Position numbers and translations under genes: made by a program. The notes beneath the pieces are model-generated. The model made no database searches. It was not told the origin of the DNA and saw only the letters and a list, made by a program, of their open reading frames with translations. From contig NC_134510.1 in assembly GCF_027942865.1 (NCBI RefSeq), positions 22,499,209-22,563,208 on the forward strand: a DNA stretch of 64,000 bases, in the 5' to 3' direction. Of this stretch, positions 24,797-39,300 are shown one piece after another (the first letter of the stretch is position 1; each line of letters begins with the position of its first letter). The DNA comes from Odontesthes bonariensis (taxonomy: Eukaryota > Chordata > Actinopteri > Atheriniformes > Atherinopsidae).

Positions 24797-26344
24797 GTTA
24801 AAATGTATGTGCATATGTAATTCAGGAATAAAAAAACAAAAAAAAAAACCTCTTTACTCTTTAAACTGAGGTCTAGGTAATCAGCTGACATGTTGCAGTT
24901 TTACCAGGTTCATACCTCATAGGTGACTAATTATTGCCACCTACTGGCTGAGCTTGATCAAAAACAAAAGTGCCATTTTTCACATGGTCCTTGTTTCTAT
25001 TATTTTTTCTAGAACATTTTTTGGAAGGGCTGCTCGTGAGAATGTAAATATCAAAACCAGTGGGATCGGACTTTTTCAGACTTTACTTAGCCAACTCACC
25101 AGTGTGAAGTTTGGAAATTGTTTGAATGAGCCCATGTGTGAATAAAGTACGAAGTTGTCTGGAGAAATAATGGCGAGTGAGTGAGTGATGTTAAAAGTTG
25201 CTGCTTCGTACTTTTTTTTCTGCTTGCCTTAATGTTGCTTTCCACTCTATCAGCAATATCGTGAATACAGAAAGGAAAGGAAGGAAGTCTCAACCATAAT
25301 ACTTGATTTATTGTAAACAAAACAACACAACTTCCGCAGCATACTTTTCGCTTCATGTCCGGCCTCTCTGTCCTGCACTTTATCCATGTGCCAGCTCAGT
25401 ATTTCCGGTCGTGTCGTGCAGAATCTCCTGCTGTGTCGTGAACAGGCAACAGCAGAACATTCTCCAGACATGGTTATGGGTGAAAACATGGGTTGGTTAA
25501 CTGGTTTGTGATAATTTCCCAAGAATCACTATTAAAGCACATTATCCACTCAAACATCAAGTTCATTTTCCCCTTGGAGGGGCCCTGTGACAAAATCAAA
25601 CATTCTTCATTGAGTTTGCATTGTTATTGCATTGTGCATGTTTGGTAAATGCATTTGAGTTTAAAACGCACAACACAAGCTAACGGACTTGTCTGTAACA
25701 GCGACAAAGTTATAACTGTAAAAACACTCTGGTGTTTAAAGTCTGAATCGATTCACTGTCCAATAGAAATGCTTAGAAAATAAGAAAATCAAAGATGCGT
25801 TAAACCAAACTCTGAATTCTGCTTCCGTGTCTATATCTTCAACATTAAGGATGTGCGATCATATTATTAGAATCATTTAATTCTAAAGCCTCTTCAAAGG
25901 GTTTCAATGTTGTTTGTTTTTATTTCAACACAGTAGCAGCAGACACATCTTTATCAAGGGTGTGTTATGAGTAATAATAATAATAAAAAAAAACTCACTG
26001 TAATAATATAAATGAACTATATAATGTTTATTAAAATATATAAAGACAAAATACATATATGCATAATTATATCCATGATGAAATATGCATATAGGGTATT
26101 ACAATTATACAGTAAAATGTGTTTACATATATAGATTTTTTTTTATACATATAGCAAGATATTTTTGCATTAAAACTGGCAGTGGTGATTTCATACTTTC
26201 CCCCCCAAATAGGAAACCCTTCAGCCCACAGCAGGCATCCATGAGAGTGAGGCCTCTGTGGGAAGCTTGAGAGCAGCAGCACCTTTACACCTGAGATCTG
26301 TGTTTTGGAAAGGTCTCACACAGAGCAACACAACTATTCTGACA
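24797..26344. other. intergenic sequence downstream of nkd2
   Basis: AT-rich. AATAAA motifs on the minus strand near 26027 and 25305 could serve as distal nkd2 polyadenylation sites. No gene found. Confidence 0.45.
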
Positions 26345-26744
26345 TACACTGTAGCTTGTAGGACTTTAATCAACAGTTTCATAAGAGAGAGGGGTCCACA
26401 TCAAAAATGATCTGATCTGCTCCTCTCTGTACTGGTTCCCTCAATGAAGTGTGTAAGGAGTGCAGCCGTTCGAGCAGAAAATCCACAAAAACACTGACAA
26501 ACTGTGCCACACAACTTGTTACTACATGATAACTTCCCTCTGGCCCAGTACTGTCTGCCGTCATGCCACATGTTTCCTCAGTACACCTAATTGCAGAATA
26601 TATCTGTAGAGCTTGCAGGAGGAGTGTAAACAGATCCTGACAGAGCATGAAACATTCCCATTGGATGACTTTAAGTCCTTTAGACTGGTGTGGTTGGTTG
26701 TGATTGGTCCTATACAGTTTGAGTCACTGCAACCTGAAAGGCTG
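26345..26744 (-). other. nkd2: probable nkd2 3' UTR with ATTAAA signal
   Basis: From the nkd2 stop to a candidate ATTAAA (plus-strand TTTAAT at 26365-26370), followed on the minus strand by GT-rich sequence (26300-26335), as expected at a cleavage site. This gives a 3' UTR of about 0.4 kb. Distal AATAAA sites exist, so the end may be further left. Confidence 0.45.
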
Positions 26745-27367
26745 TCATGTCTGGTGGTAGTGGTGGTAGTGGTGGTGGTGGTGGTGTTCGTGGTGATGGT
26801 GATGCTCGTGGCGCTGGACCATAGGAACCACAAACCCTGGGCTCCCAGGTGGGCCCGACGCCTGCTCTCTCTCCAGGCTTGGCAGCACAGAGGGCACCGG
26901 TGGCTGCTGCTGAAGATGGGACTGAGGCGGCAGAGAGATCTTGGATGGGGACAGGGCCTCTCGAGCTTTGGCTCTCAGGCGTTTACTGTGACTGTATTGC
27001 AAAGGATGCTGGTGGTGGCTGGAGGATTGAGCTTGGTGTGGCAAGTGGTACACATCCTGACCTCCGTGGCCTGCAGCGCTGCCACTATGCAGCACTGATT
27101 GGTGGGGAGGGTGGTAGCCATGGCATTTAGTGGATTTGCTACCCCCATTGCCCCCATTATGGCCCCCACTCCCCTTGTAGGTTCCTTTGGGAGATTTGAG
27201 GAACTGCGTACCTTTGCTTCGAGCCTCTACAGGGTTGTAGCTATCGCTGATGACCTGTGAACGGCGCTGGTGAACAACTTGGGCTTCTGGCTCCTGGGAA
27301 CGTGAGCGGCTCTGGCTTTGTGAGCTCCTACCATGAGCCTCCTGAGGGGGGAAGACTGGCGTTGTTC
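26745..27367 (-). CDS. nkd2: nkd2 exon 10, last coding exon with poly-His tail
   Basis: Acceptor GTCCTTCAG; 623 nt to the TGA at 26745-26747. It carries SRSRSQEPEAQ, QFLKSPKG, a Gly/Asn-rich GGHNGGNGG patch, HLPHQAQSSSHHQHP, VVPMVQRHEH and a tail with 15 His in the last 21 residues. The His-rich end is typical of NKD proteins. Confidence 0.97.
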
Positions 27368-30300
27368 CTGAAGGACAAGACAGAGACAGCAGTGTTTCTT
27401 TTTTTTTCTTTATAATAAATTAGTGGTCTAAAAAAATTCTGCGATCTCTCTTTATTAAAACCCCTTAATTTGTGCATGTCTGTGGCTTTGTTTCCATACA
27501 ATCATGTGGAAAAGAATACTAATCCATCAGTTTTAAGATTTTACATATCAGTTTAACACTCAGATGAACCAAAAACTCACAACACATTACAGTGTGTCAT
27601 TATTTATCTAACAAAAACTAGAATGCAGAGAAGCAGTGTGTGAAAAACTTCACTTTAGTAGTTCATAGAACCACTTTTATCATTAATAACTTTGTGTAAC
27701 TGTTTGCTGTGTAATATATAGTATATAAACCTTAGAAAGGCTTTCAATAAATACAACTTGAAGGTCCCTCTCTGATGTGCTACAACCCTGCCCCTTCATG
27801 GAGAAACAGGCAAGTAACCATAGCAACTGCTTGGTAGTGATTGAAAGGTTGGAAACCCCTCCTTGTTCTTATTGGCTGATTTTACCAAGGCAAATTGCAT
27901 TGAAAGCCCTTGGAGAATCCAAAAAAGTGGATCTGTCTTATGTATTACTGTCACAGTTACAACAAATATAGCAGAAAGTTATTTCTATTCAAATGACCAC
28001 ATTTGCGTAAAAAAAAAAAAAAACAGGGGGTGGGGGCGTGCAAACAAGACCAGATACCATGCTTTTCTCTGAGAGAAAAAATGGAGGTAAAATAATTTAT
28101 AAAATGATATAAAAGCATTATAAAAGTGAAAATAACTGATCAGTCGTGTGCTAAATTTTCAATGTTCACAGATTTAGGACTTTTGGTATTTAGTTCCCTT
28201 TATAAACATTAACTTTTTTTTTCTTCCAAAAAGCAAGTTACCTCAAGTGAAGAAAACTTTTTTAAAGTCACGCTTTTTGTGTCAACCTCTTTGATTTCAA
28301 CATTTTAAAAAACGCAAAAAAAGCCTATTCTAAAAAGTATTCTAAAAAACTGGTGTTCCATTTCACAACACCAGGCAAGCTACAAAAACAGACAAAAGAC
28401 TCTGACCTTCAAATCTGGATGTGTAGTTCTCTATACCGGCAAGGTCCAGATAGTGATTCCTCCTCTCTGTGTTCTCATCCACACAGTAATGTTGACCCTC
28501 GGTGGCTGGCGGCTCATTGCCCTGCCCTCTGTTATAAAAAAAGAACAATTAAATTTGTGACAACGTTTGAAGTGGTTTTCAAGTGTAAATGTTTACTGTG
28601 TAAAAGGAACACTTTCAAACAGTCATCGATAGCTATTGACCTGATGTGCGAGGACAGCCGCTTGTCAGATGAACGAGCCTCCTCCTGGTGGCAGCGCTCT
28701 GAGGATGCAAAGACCGAGAGACTGGGTCAGGGAAAAATGTAGAGCAACATCATACCTGCACAAAATCTTTCAGACCACAGGAAGGACCTGCAGAACTCTC
28801 TTTTTATGGTCTTTTTAAGCTCCTACAGCAGGGTGGTCCAGGCAGACAAGTACACTTTTGGTTGCCCAGATGCAGTTTCCTTCCAGCCACTTCCAGTAAT
28901 TGTGAAAGGAAGTCCCTGGGGTTACGGCCCTGACCAGCTGACAAAACCCTCCGAAATATCAATTTCCTCCACAGTGACGATCAGATCTCACTCTGTCGTG
29001 GACAGGTCTCCCTGTCAGATCCCTGTGTGATCTGTCAGTACAGACCCAAAGAACATCTCTGATGCAACAGCAAAGAAAGCCTGCATGAGATTACTTATTA
29101 GCTGAATACATACAACTGAGTGTAAGAAGTTCCAGTTGCAGCTGCAACACAGAGGCAGCCAGCTGACGTCATAAGCAACATACCTATTTAGCATTAGCTG
29201 CTAACTCTGCAAAACAAACGAGCATACAGCTCCCGACCAGCACAAACCGATCACTGTACAATAAAGACTGCGTTCACTATTGGGACCACAATGCTTGCAA
29301 GACCAGAACGCAAACCTGGCACATCAATGACTGTACAGACGGAACCGCTAGCTTTAATTTGACGGAATTCACATCCAAAGTGAAGGAACAGTTTTAGCTC
29401 AAAAGGCATTGAGGCCTGATTTAGGCTTTAAACATGAGTATAGGTACATTTATGAGCCAAAGTAAATAAAGAAATTGTGTCAGTATCTAAATATTTCCTC
29501 AAGTAAGTGTCTATTAAGCACCAAGCTGGCGGTTTTGTCACTTCAGCATTCATATTTGTATTGAAAGTGCACAAAGAAATCGAGCACATGAAAAGAGTAT
29601 CACATTACTGAAGAAGCCTGTTGATGCCAATCTTATTTCCAGTTACCTGCTCCTGTTTCTCTTCTGTGGCACCTTGGCTCTGGAGTGACTGTCAGTTTGA
29701 CACGCAGAGTCTTGCTCTTATTATGGCAGGAGTGATTCACAGAGGCATCCACCACATCATAGATAGTGTGCATTAGACTCGACATGTCCTATTGTGACAG
29801 ATAAAACACAGTTTACAGCCCTACATCTAACGCACAAAAAACAATTGTGTAAAGATAATGAAATATCAATACTAATACTGGTGAATATCATACAGACACA
29901 CAGTCTAGCAAAGGCCACAGAGAGCACAACACAAGAGGAAGAGACAAAGCCAACACATACCTCCTTAGTAACTTTCCCACTGTTGTCAAAGTCATAAAGA
30001 GTGAAGATCCACTCCTGACGGTTGTCATCTTCAACAGAAATGTCACACTCTAGGTCCTGAGAAAACACAGGTGTAGTTATTTAATACAAATGAACAACTG
30101 AAGAGTTTCAATATGCTGCTTTTTTCACCATCATAAGGACTGGACAGACAGGACTGTTTATGACAGCAGGGGGCAGCAGAGTGCAACTCATTTGAACAGC
30201 AGTGCCTTCCTTTCATTGCATCTTAAATTGATTTTCAGAAGATGTGCATGCTACTTTACAATATATTTAAGTTTGCCTTTGTCTGCACAATAGAACTGGA

Positions 30301-33300
30301 ACTTAGCACTTTCTTTTTTATATGCGTTTGTATATATTCAGGCAAGGGGAAAAGTATCAGAGTTGCGAGCTTTGAGTGATCGCTATTCTCAGTTACAGCA
30401 TTCTGGCAGAAACTTTTATTCAGATGTATCTAATAACATGGGCATGATTGAAAAAACAAATATTCGGAATATAGACCCCGCTGCAGGCGCAATAGAGAGC
30501 TTACACAGTAGAAGAGATTAACAAAGGAGACTGCAGGAGTTACAGAGTCCTTTAAGGTTTTTGTAATATGTCTTCAGCTCGTGTGACCAGCAGTGATCAC
30601 TAAAAGGGACATCTGAGCAAAAACGTCTAAATATTGCAATATATTTATTCTATTTATTGGCCCTTAAATTCAATCAGGACATGATCTAGAGAGATGTTGG
30701 CTTACGGACAGATGATCTGTGCACTGCGTGAAGTCCACAGCGGAAGCTTGGTTACTCACCGACATTTTATTTTTAAACCATTGGTTACATGCTTTTTAAG
30801 CACAAACAGATTATTGGCTCTTAGCACAAGAATTACGACCTTTGCTGACCAAAAATAAACCCTGCTGTATGAATTCATTGGAGGATTATATAAATGTCTT
30901 GCCAAACAGGCCTGGATCAAGAATTTAGCTGTGGAACATTATGATAAAAGTTATGGCCTTTGCTGCATCTCTGTTGCACAATGCTCACGTGATACCAGCA
31001 CTGAATAGCTGCCAGGTCATATTCCTACGTACATCGAGGCTGATGCGTTTCTTCCCCGAAGGTTTGGAGGCATCTCTGAGCGCCTCCTTTTCTCCATCCT
31101 CGGAGTGTAGGTACTGCAGGTAGCTTTCACAACCCTCAGCCTTCTCCGGGGGCAGAACCACTGCCAACACAAGAGAATACATCTCAGTTGAAGACAAACA
31201 GTGGAATCTGATGTTAAAATTAGGCAACATTTTGTGTACACTAAAATAATCTCTAATCCTTACAACACAACAGCAAGGACAGTTGTGCATAAAGTCTTCT
31301 TAGGAATGCTTATCTGAAATGCAGTCTGTTATTGAACAAAAAATACAAGATAACTTCGGTCATTTGTAACTTCACCTGGTGAGTTGCCAGATAAAAAGGA
31401 AAGAAAAAAATCAGATGCTTTAAATATCTCACCGTATACAAACACAGACGCACCTCGACAAATTTGATTAGCTAATTCTTTGTTTCTTTAAACAGTTTAA
31501 AATGTTTTCACTGTAAATACATACATTTGACATATTCAGCATTTACAGTTGGTGGAAGCAAATTTCCCTTGTAAAAAAAGTGCTGACACAAACTGCAGGT
31601 GTCCTGGGTGTATTCTGCTCCTACATGTGGGATCCTGTTGCTTATGTGTCAAAAGGAATTTGCTCTTCTAACTTGAAGAGCACTTCCTTAGAATGTGCAT
31701 CTTCAAATTTCAATGTACACAAACAAGACAAAACCCTCAAATCCCTGTTTATTGTAAAAAACAAAATCACCATTAAAATTGGCTAACAGAGATCATTTTG
31801 AAAATATCCTGAAAAAAAAATCTTCAAATCAGAACTTCCAGCTAATTACACATTTTTTAAGTGTATTCTCAGCTGGCTGTAGTTACAGAAAACATATTCC
31901 CAATTACATGATACATGAACACAATTTGGTGTTCATTTTGGCTCTATGTTTCATACCTTCAAATAAAACCATAATCTTTGTGCTGACTTTTGGGCTTTCA
32001 GTTGCTGCATGTGTGATGTATTCTCTCATTAGTTCAACTACTCATCAGTTTGTATTGTACATTTTACACATTTGTTTCAGCCTGACTTATGACTCAGACA
32101 GAGGACAAACCTTCCAATCTGTCATCAAACCGTAGCTTTGCTTTCTGCAGGATTAAATATTTAGGAACTGTTTTAGCATGAAGCTCGTCATTGAGTGAAA
32201 AATCACCCTTCTCCACCTACCCTCCAGGGGACAATGTTGATCTGTGAATTGTCCTTCCTTCAGCTCACCATTTGGGAACTCCTGGGACAAGGAAAGAAAT
32301 GAGGAGAGAAAGACAGAGAGAGGAGGAAGATGAGGAGGGGGGGGTCAGAGATGTAAGTGAATCTACAGTTCAGACCACAGACACAGAGAAAACAAACAGT
32401 CCCAGCTAAAGCATTTCCTATTCAGATGAGCGGGAGAGGGCTCGAGGCTCCAGTGCGGCCAAACACTTTGAACATCTGCACGCTTATTGTGTTTCACTGT
32501 CTGGGACACAGCGAGCATGGCCACAGCCAAGCTTTCAAGATTCCTCTGAGCCCTTCAAAAGGATCCCTCACATCCATCAAAAAAAAACATGATGCACTTC
32601 ATCATCCGAGCTCTCTCCCAGCCAACCTGTTTATTCTCATTCTGCTTGACATGAGAGACCCTCTGAGAAGCGTTTGATGGAGGCCCAGAGTTTAGGAAAA
32701 AGTGTTGTTGTATTTATTGCTTACGGCCTGACTCTGAGAAGTTTGGTTTATGTAAAACTAACCTCAAAATGAGCGCTCAGCAGCATTTATTTTAAATGGA
32801 GAATAATTGCCAGATGGAAACTTCCACGCAGATAGGATGGAACTGATTAATTACACAATTCCAGAGCTGTAAAAAAACAAAAAACAAAAGCGAGACAAAG
32901 GGATGGAAAGAGAAAAAGCTCTGCTGTCATATGTGAATAATCTATATCCTGCATAAAACAGAACCGCAAAGCATTCCACACATGTGCTAATGCATAGGCA
33001 CACACAGAGGGAAGGGCAACAGGGTCTCCATGCACACACACAGCCATTTTTTAATTACAACTGGATTGTGGAAACAATGAAAATTAAGTGCAGCACAGGC
33101 CCTAAACCACAAGTATTTAAACAACAAATGATTCATCTTATTTACGTCATTCTCAGCCCTCTAAGCTGCTCCGCACACACTTTGAAATAAAATCTCACCA
33201 GATTGAATCAAGGAGGCCCACTGAACTGAGACAAATAAAAAACAGATAGATGCTAGAAAACAAAAGAACTCCATGTACCTTTGACAGAGCTAAGGCCCGA

Positions 33301-36300
33301 GCGATTCTGCACATCTGCATGCGTTTAGGTGAACGAGCCCCCTCCCTTTTCCACCCTCTCTCTCAGAGTAATCACCGCAGCAGGGCCTGTGGTTCTATTT
33401 AACAATCTCAATGACCGTGATTATTCCTCACTTCAGAGGATGATACCTCTGGCCTGTAATCTGCTCCTGACCTTCAGCACTAAAACGGAGGAGCCCGTAA
33501 AGTCTCAGGGTCAAGGCTTGGATGGCCCCGGCAAATTGGCCACCGGAGACACACTGAGAGACAACAGCAAAAGAATGGGAGTCCAAAGTTGGGGAGAGGA
33601 AGGGAGCAGGAAGGAGGAAAGGAGCTAAGTAGGGGAAAAGGAGAAAAGGAGGGACCAGAAGATAAGAGAAGAAAGGAGAGAAGCAGATAAGAGTGGAGGC
33701 AGAGGAGGATGCAGTTTATGAGATAGAGCCTATCTGTTGCTTACTCCACTCTCTTGGAGCTCAGTGGGAGAGATGAAGGTTGGTTTTTAGAGGCTCTGGA
33801 AGGCTTCTGGAAAAAGTGGAGACAACTGGTACCGCTCCCTGGGCCCCAAACAAGAGGCCGTCTTTAATCATCAAATACACATTCTTGAAATGGAAAGAGA
33901 GAATGTGCATTCATACATGCAAAATACACACACAGTATCCCTCGTCTGTAGCTTCTGTAGCCAAGTTGTTGTTTTCTTTCTGTACTGGAAGCTTTTATCT
34001 CCTCTCTTTGTGCTGCAGTCTCTTAATGAAGGGCAGTATGTAAGGAAGAGGGTGTTCAGACAGACACACTGTTCTGCTACTCAGAGAGACATCAAAGACA
34101 GCCATTGATTCTTGCCATCCTTGTTCCCATGAGGCGTGCAGAGCAAGGTATAAGCACCTCTAAATGAAAGACAAGATTCAGCGTTAAATATAACGAAATG
34201 AATCAGTGAAACAGCTGCCAAAAGTGAATCTTGTCTCTAATTAAAATTCAGATGTCAGGAGATGTCTTGCTGGGCGCGCAATGAGGCGACTAGGAGGCCT
34301 CGTGTTGAACACATGGCTCCCCCACCAGCACCAGCACCAGCACCACCTCTATGTTCATTACATCTATTGGGGGAAGTTAATGAAAGAGCAGGCTGGGTCT
34401 GACCGCAGTCTGCAGTTTAACGTCTAAACACATGGCATCTCCATCCACATCGCCCACGGTGTCGGGCTCAAATCTGCCCGCCACATGTGTAATTAACTGC
34501 TTTCTGGCATCTAGCAGCACTCATTCCTTCACTATCAGATCACAAGCTGCTCTGTAGTCTGCACAAATCTGTTAGCATTTTGAAGCAAAAGTGCTCCATC
34601 CTTTTTCACCAGTTGTGTACACCTGAAATCCTTGATACACACCTCTGTGCGTGGTAAAAGAAAAATGCGTGTGTGGGAGAGACACTTCAAGAGGAGTGAC
34701 AGGGAAATGATAAGGTATTGGATCTCTGTTGTCTTAAAAATATGCATTGGAAATATGCACTGACAGTGTTCCGTGTAAACAGGCTCTGTCTCTCCGACGC
34801 CTAAGAGGCAGAAAGAAAGGTGTGTGATGTTTTTTCCTGTTTAATGCAGCAGTTCTGCCAAGCTTCCCCAAAGCCTCAGTATACTGCCAGACTTTTATGT
34901 GGGATAGGGTAACCAGGGGAAGCTTTCATAGCTCCCAACCAGGTGACATCAGACATCCCCCAGCAGTCTGTCTCTCCCTCTGCCTGCCTACCACCCATCC
35001 TCCCTCTGGAAAACACTGCACATCTTTGTTCTCACATCTCCCCCTTCAGCTCACCCCCTAAAAATAAGTGCACGCACTTCTTTTAGTCCATTCTTCAAAC
35101 CATATGATGAACAACTGATTTTGAAAATCATGTCTCATAAAACAGCTGAGGCTGACATTAACATTACTAACGCAGTAATGTGTTCCTCTAGCCACTGGGT
35201 AGAAAATAAGCTCGATCAGATGTCTTAATGCGTGTCAAAGAACAAACATATATTGGAAAAAATACAAAATCGGGATCAAGTTTGCATTCTTGTGTAAGTT
35301 TTGTGGGTTTTTTCCTTCTTATTTACCACATGTGCCTTTGTATTGTTCTGTGCAATTACCTATCCAAACCAGGTCTACAATCTCAGCTATTTGCTTTATT
35401 TGAGAGTCCATTTGAAGTTACATTTTGAGGGCCTGTTAGCGGGAGTTCTCTGACACTTAAGAGGTCGCCACAGGAAGGGCTTCATGACCATGAGCCAGCC
35501 AACCAGCATTCCTGCTCCAACCAACTATTAATTGGAGATGATTGTGGGGTTCCCAAGTAATGAAAATGAGGACTGAGTATTATCAATATAAAGAAAGGCC
35601 CGCCAGTACGTAAACAAAGTGCATTTTCGTATGCATTCCGGAGAATGAAACTGGAGAGGGAGTGGGGCCATTGAGAAATAAAAGCCCTCCATTCCAGAAG
35701 AAACCAACCTGGCCTTGACTCAAAACCAGATGTGAGCGGTTATACTGAAGAGAGGCAGAGTAAACTAGAAGGAGATGAGGGGTGGAGAGAGGGGGGAGGG
35801 GCTGTGCCTAAAATGTGGGAGCTAAAGAGAGAAGGTCAGTTGCACAACTTTAGTCTCTTCTGTTGACTTCTGTCAACTTTTTTCTTCCTGTCAAACAGAG
35901 TTTTCCCTCACTATCGTCGCCTCAGGTCGATGATAAGATTCAATGTGATTAGTTGGAAAACATTTTATGAATTGGCACTCCAGGGAAGTTTGGATTCCAG
36001 GGAATAAGATTCAATAGCATTATAATTGATTTACAATTAGTTAGATTCTAATAGGATTTAATTGTACTGTATCTTTAAAGTGTTTTTAAAGTTAATCTAC
36101 TTTTGCTGTGATTTGGTGTTATATAATTAAATCTGAATAAAACAACCTGCACAATGATGTTTTCAATTGATTCATACATGCATTACATCATAAATGAGCC
36201 AAGGGCAATTAATCACTTAATTAATGAAGAGTTTGCATTTGCAAATTTAGCCTGAAAATAACAACTTTAAGCAGCATAAATTTGCCTCTGTCGAGAAAAA

Positions 36301-39300
36301 TATTTACATTTTATGTGTGTGTCCTGTCCTGCCATTCTATGAATGGAAATGAGATCCGAGCAGAATGCCGTCCTGTCATCTGGACTAGCCTCATGCAGCT
36401 GAGATGGCCCAGATATGGCCCTCTCAGGGTAGCAGGACTCTTTCTGGGGTCAAACAGGAGGCAAAACCTCTCCCTTGGCAGGACATGAATCACTGGGGCG
36501 AAGCCTCTTCGGTCCTAGTATAACAACAGCTGTGGTGAGAGATGAGCATGCTTGCCTGTCTATGTAAGAGCAGCATGTAAACCAATGAAAGTCACCCTCC
36601 TCTCCCCTCCTCGTCCTATCGCTGATCTTTCTCTCACTTTGATTATGACCTACTGAATGGCATAAACAAAGATTAGCATCTCCGACCGACCACCCTGCAT
36701 CTGTCACCAGTACTGTAATCAGCTTGCGCTCATTAAAGTCGGCTTTGATAGTACACGATGTAATGGAGCGCCCTCCTCTTAGCTGTCACACTGGGAGCCA
36801 CTGGACGGACCATGTGCTCCATACCAAAGTCTGAATCAAACCAACCAATATAGATTAGGCAAATGTATGATGATGTGTAGGTTACACATCATGAACCAGT
36901 TCACGTGTGTGATAAATTACTGCATAGAGGAAAACAAAGCTGCTCTGAAATGGTTCAATTGATGCAACAAAAACTTCTATCAAATTAAAAAATCTGTTGC
37001 CACACACATTGTGACGACACCAGAGAGACCATGTTGCTTTTATTCACGAGTAACAGAGCTTTACTTTGCACTACATCACGATTGCATGCTGGTGTAATGA
37101 AATAGCCTCCGCGCAGACATTTTATGTGACCAATGCCACATGTTACACGCATTTATACATTTAATTATCCATTCAAACAAAAGTTTCGAAAAAATGGGTT
37201 CTTTTTACAGTCAGACGAGAAGTAGTCTTTTACCTAATCATGTTCTTCGATTTTTACAAGTGAAGACTTGAATGTCTTGCTTCAAATCAACAGGGAGATG
37301 CCTCAAAGAGGGAAAGTCCCTGCCTTGAGTCTGACCTTCTTACCAATTAAAAGAATCATTCTTCAAAACTGGAAAATAATGTAAACCTGCATCATTTTCC
37401 AGAAATTTGTGTTCAGAAAATTAATAGGTTTCCTAATTACGGAGCCTTCTAAAAACTAAAACATAATCATAAACCTTATGATGTGATTTAAGGATTAAGT
37501 GATTTTCTCTCAACTTACTGAACACCACATCAAGCTTTCCTCAGGGCAGATACTGTATCACCCAGTGAAGTATTGAAATGACTGTCTGCTGAATGTTTAA
37601 CTGCCTGTAGCTGTTAATATGAAACTGACCATAAATCTTGAACAGTTCAATTTTAAAGTCAACTTACTTTCACTAAAATTACTGCGCCCTTTTGGGTTTT
37701 GTGTAATTTCACCACCTTTTCTGTCTCTTTTGATTTGATGGTATTCATCTTGAAGTGTAGAATGACAGCTTTAAACAGCATGCCTCAGATCTGTATTTCC
37801 TAAAATGGGGGATATTGGATAAGCATTAAAAATTAAACTAATTTTAATCCAATCCAATAAAAAATTAAGCCAGAGGTTATTTTTACTATCAGGTAACCTA
37901 CTGACTACAAGCTCAAGAAATTAATAAAAAGAAATGTTGGAACCAGCAATTTAATAGATGTTCTTTCAGCTGACTGATCAAATGATTCATATACATCCTT
38001 ATTAAAACGGAATACTGTAGCAACAGACAACAAGAAAACCCTAAAGCGTGACAGAAGACACATGCACAACAGACTGTGAGTACGTGCGTGCACCCTGACA
38101 AACAAGAAAGAGGCGAGTGCACAAGGTGGCGGCATATCAAAGCCAGTGTGGGACTAAAACAGGATGTTCCTCTGTTTCTGGCCTCCATGTGAAATTCTGT
38201 AAGCTCCCGCGCAGGCCCCTGGCTCTTAAGCCTGGCCAATGGGGAGTGCGTCCAGGCCGATAAAGCTGAGGGGATTTGTTCCACATTCCGTGGGCCCTTT
38301 AAACAACACAGAAGATCTCAGAGAGCCAGGTTGTGGGTGAGGCGACTCGGACGCCAATACCATTATGATCCAAAGGTAGACCCTCCCTGCGAGTGTCAAA
38401 TTGAGCAGTATTTGAAACTGGACAGCTATAATGACCCCATGAAGGGAGGGGTTTAGTGAAGATCAACTCCTCAAACTGGTCTGTCACTTACCGTCAACAA
38501 AGCTTTGTAAACACCTCACTGTTGTGTGTAGTTCTCCGAGGCAAGACCTTTTCAACACAATCACTCTCACCTAAGAGTGCTTTTTGTGTACTGTAGCCAG
38601 TGTCAGGTTTCAAGCTGTTCTTCTTGCACTGAGATGTCAGTTATAATTGCTCTCACCTGTGAGATAACTGCCAACACCACTGTTTTCACTGTTCATTTTG
38701 TTAAGCTGAAAGAGATTTGAGTCACAGCTTTGAAAAGCAGGCCTGGCAGATCATAGGGGCGAGGCTCTGTGGTCGGAGGCTGGTGGAGCTACAGGCGTTA
38801 CAGAGCTCCTGCGGGTGACTGAGAAATGTAAACAAACCATGTTGGGGAAGGACAGCTGCATGTCAGCGTGGAAGAGGGGCAAAGCTACACAAGCTTTACA
38901 TGTAGCACAGTCTACAACTCATTTTATCTGATGTGCCCCTTTGGCCCTGTGTGACAAGCTCAAGCATCTCTTTATCAGCAGCCATTATGCTCCAAATCTG
39001 CTCTTTAGAATGGATTATGCACTAATGCTCAGTGGGGAATCTGAGCAAATTTCATCTTAAAGACATGGTTGGTAATCCTGTTCAGAAACACATTTTGTAA
39101 TACTGGGTGAAATGGTCCGTCTATCCTGATAGAAATCTACACAAGATGTATTTAGAAAAAGGGACGAAAATAATCAGACCTCTGTGGCAGCTGCAGGACT
39201 GAGAAAAAGCTGACCAATCCGAGATCAGCGGGACGCTGATCTCGGATTGGTCGCCTACAAAAAACCAATCAGATGCCTCTGCTTTCTGCCTACGCCCCCC

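Larger units (their letters stand above)
32282..39055 (-). other. nkd2 intron 3, distal part, with candidate enhancer sequence
   Basis: Within the 20.8-kb intron between exons 4 and 3. The stretches 33290-33560, 34230-34530, 35420-35720 and 36170-36730 look unlike the surrounding AT-rich spacer: mixed composition, no repeats, E-boxes and homeobox-type TTAATTA sites. Two TCF/LEF-like cores lie at 36637-36643 and 36665-36671. This is only a composition-based impression. Confidence 0.35.

Noticed and set aside
26613..27098. 161-codon plus-strand frame rich in Val
   Set aside because: It is the reverse complement of the NKD2 His tail and last exon; the Val run is simply GTG repeats.
28353..28742. 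129-codon plus-strand frame over nkd2 exons 8 and 9
   Set aside because: Antisense shadow; exon phases and NKD homology fix the minus strand.
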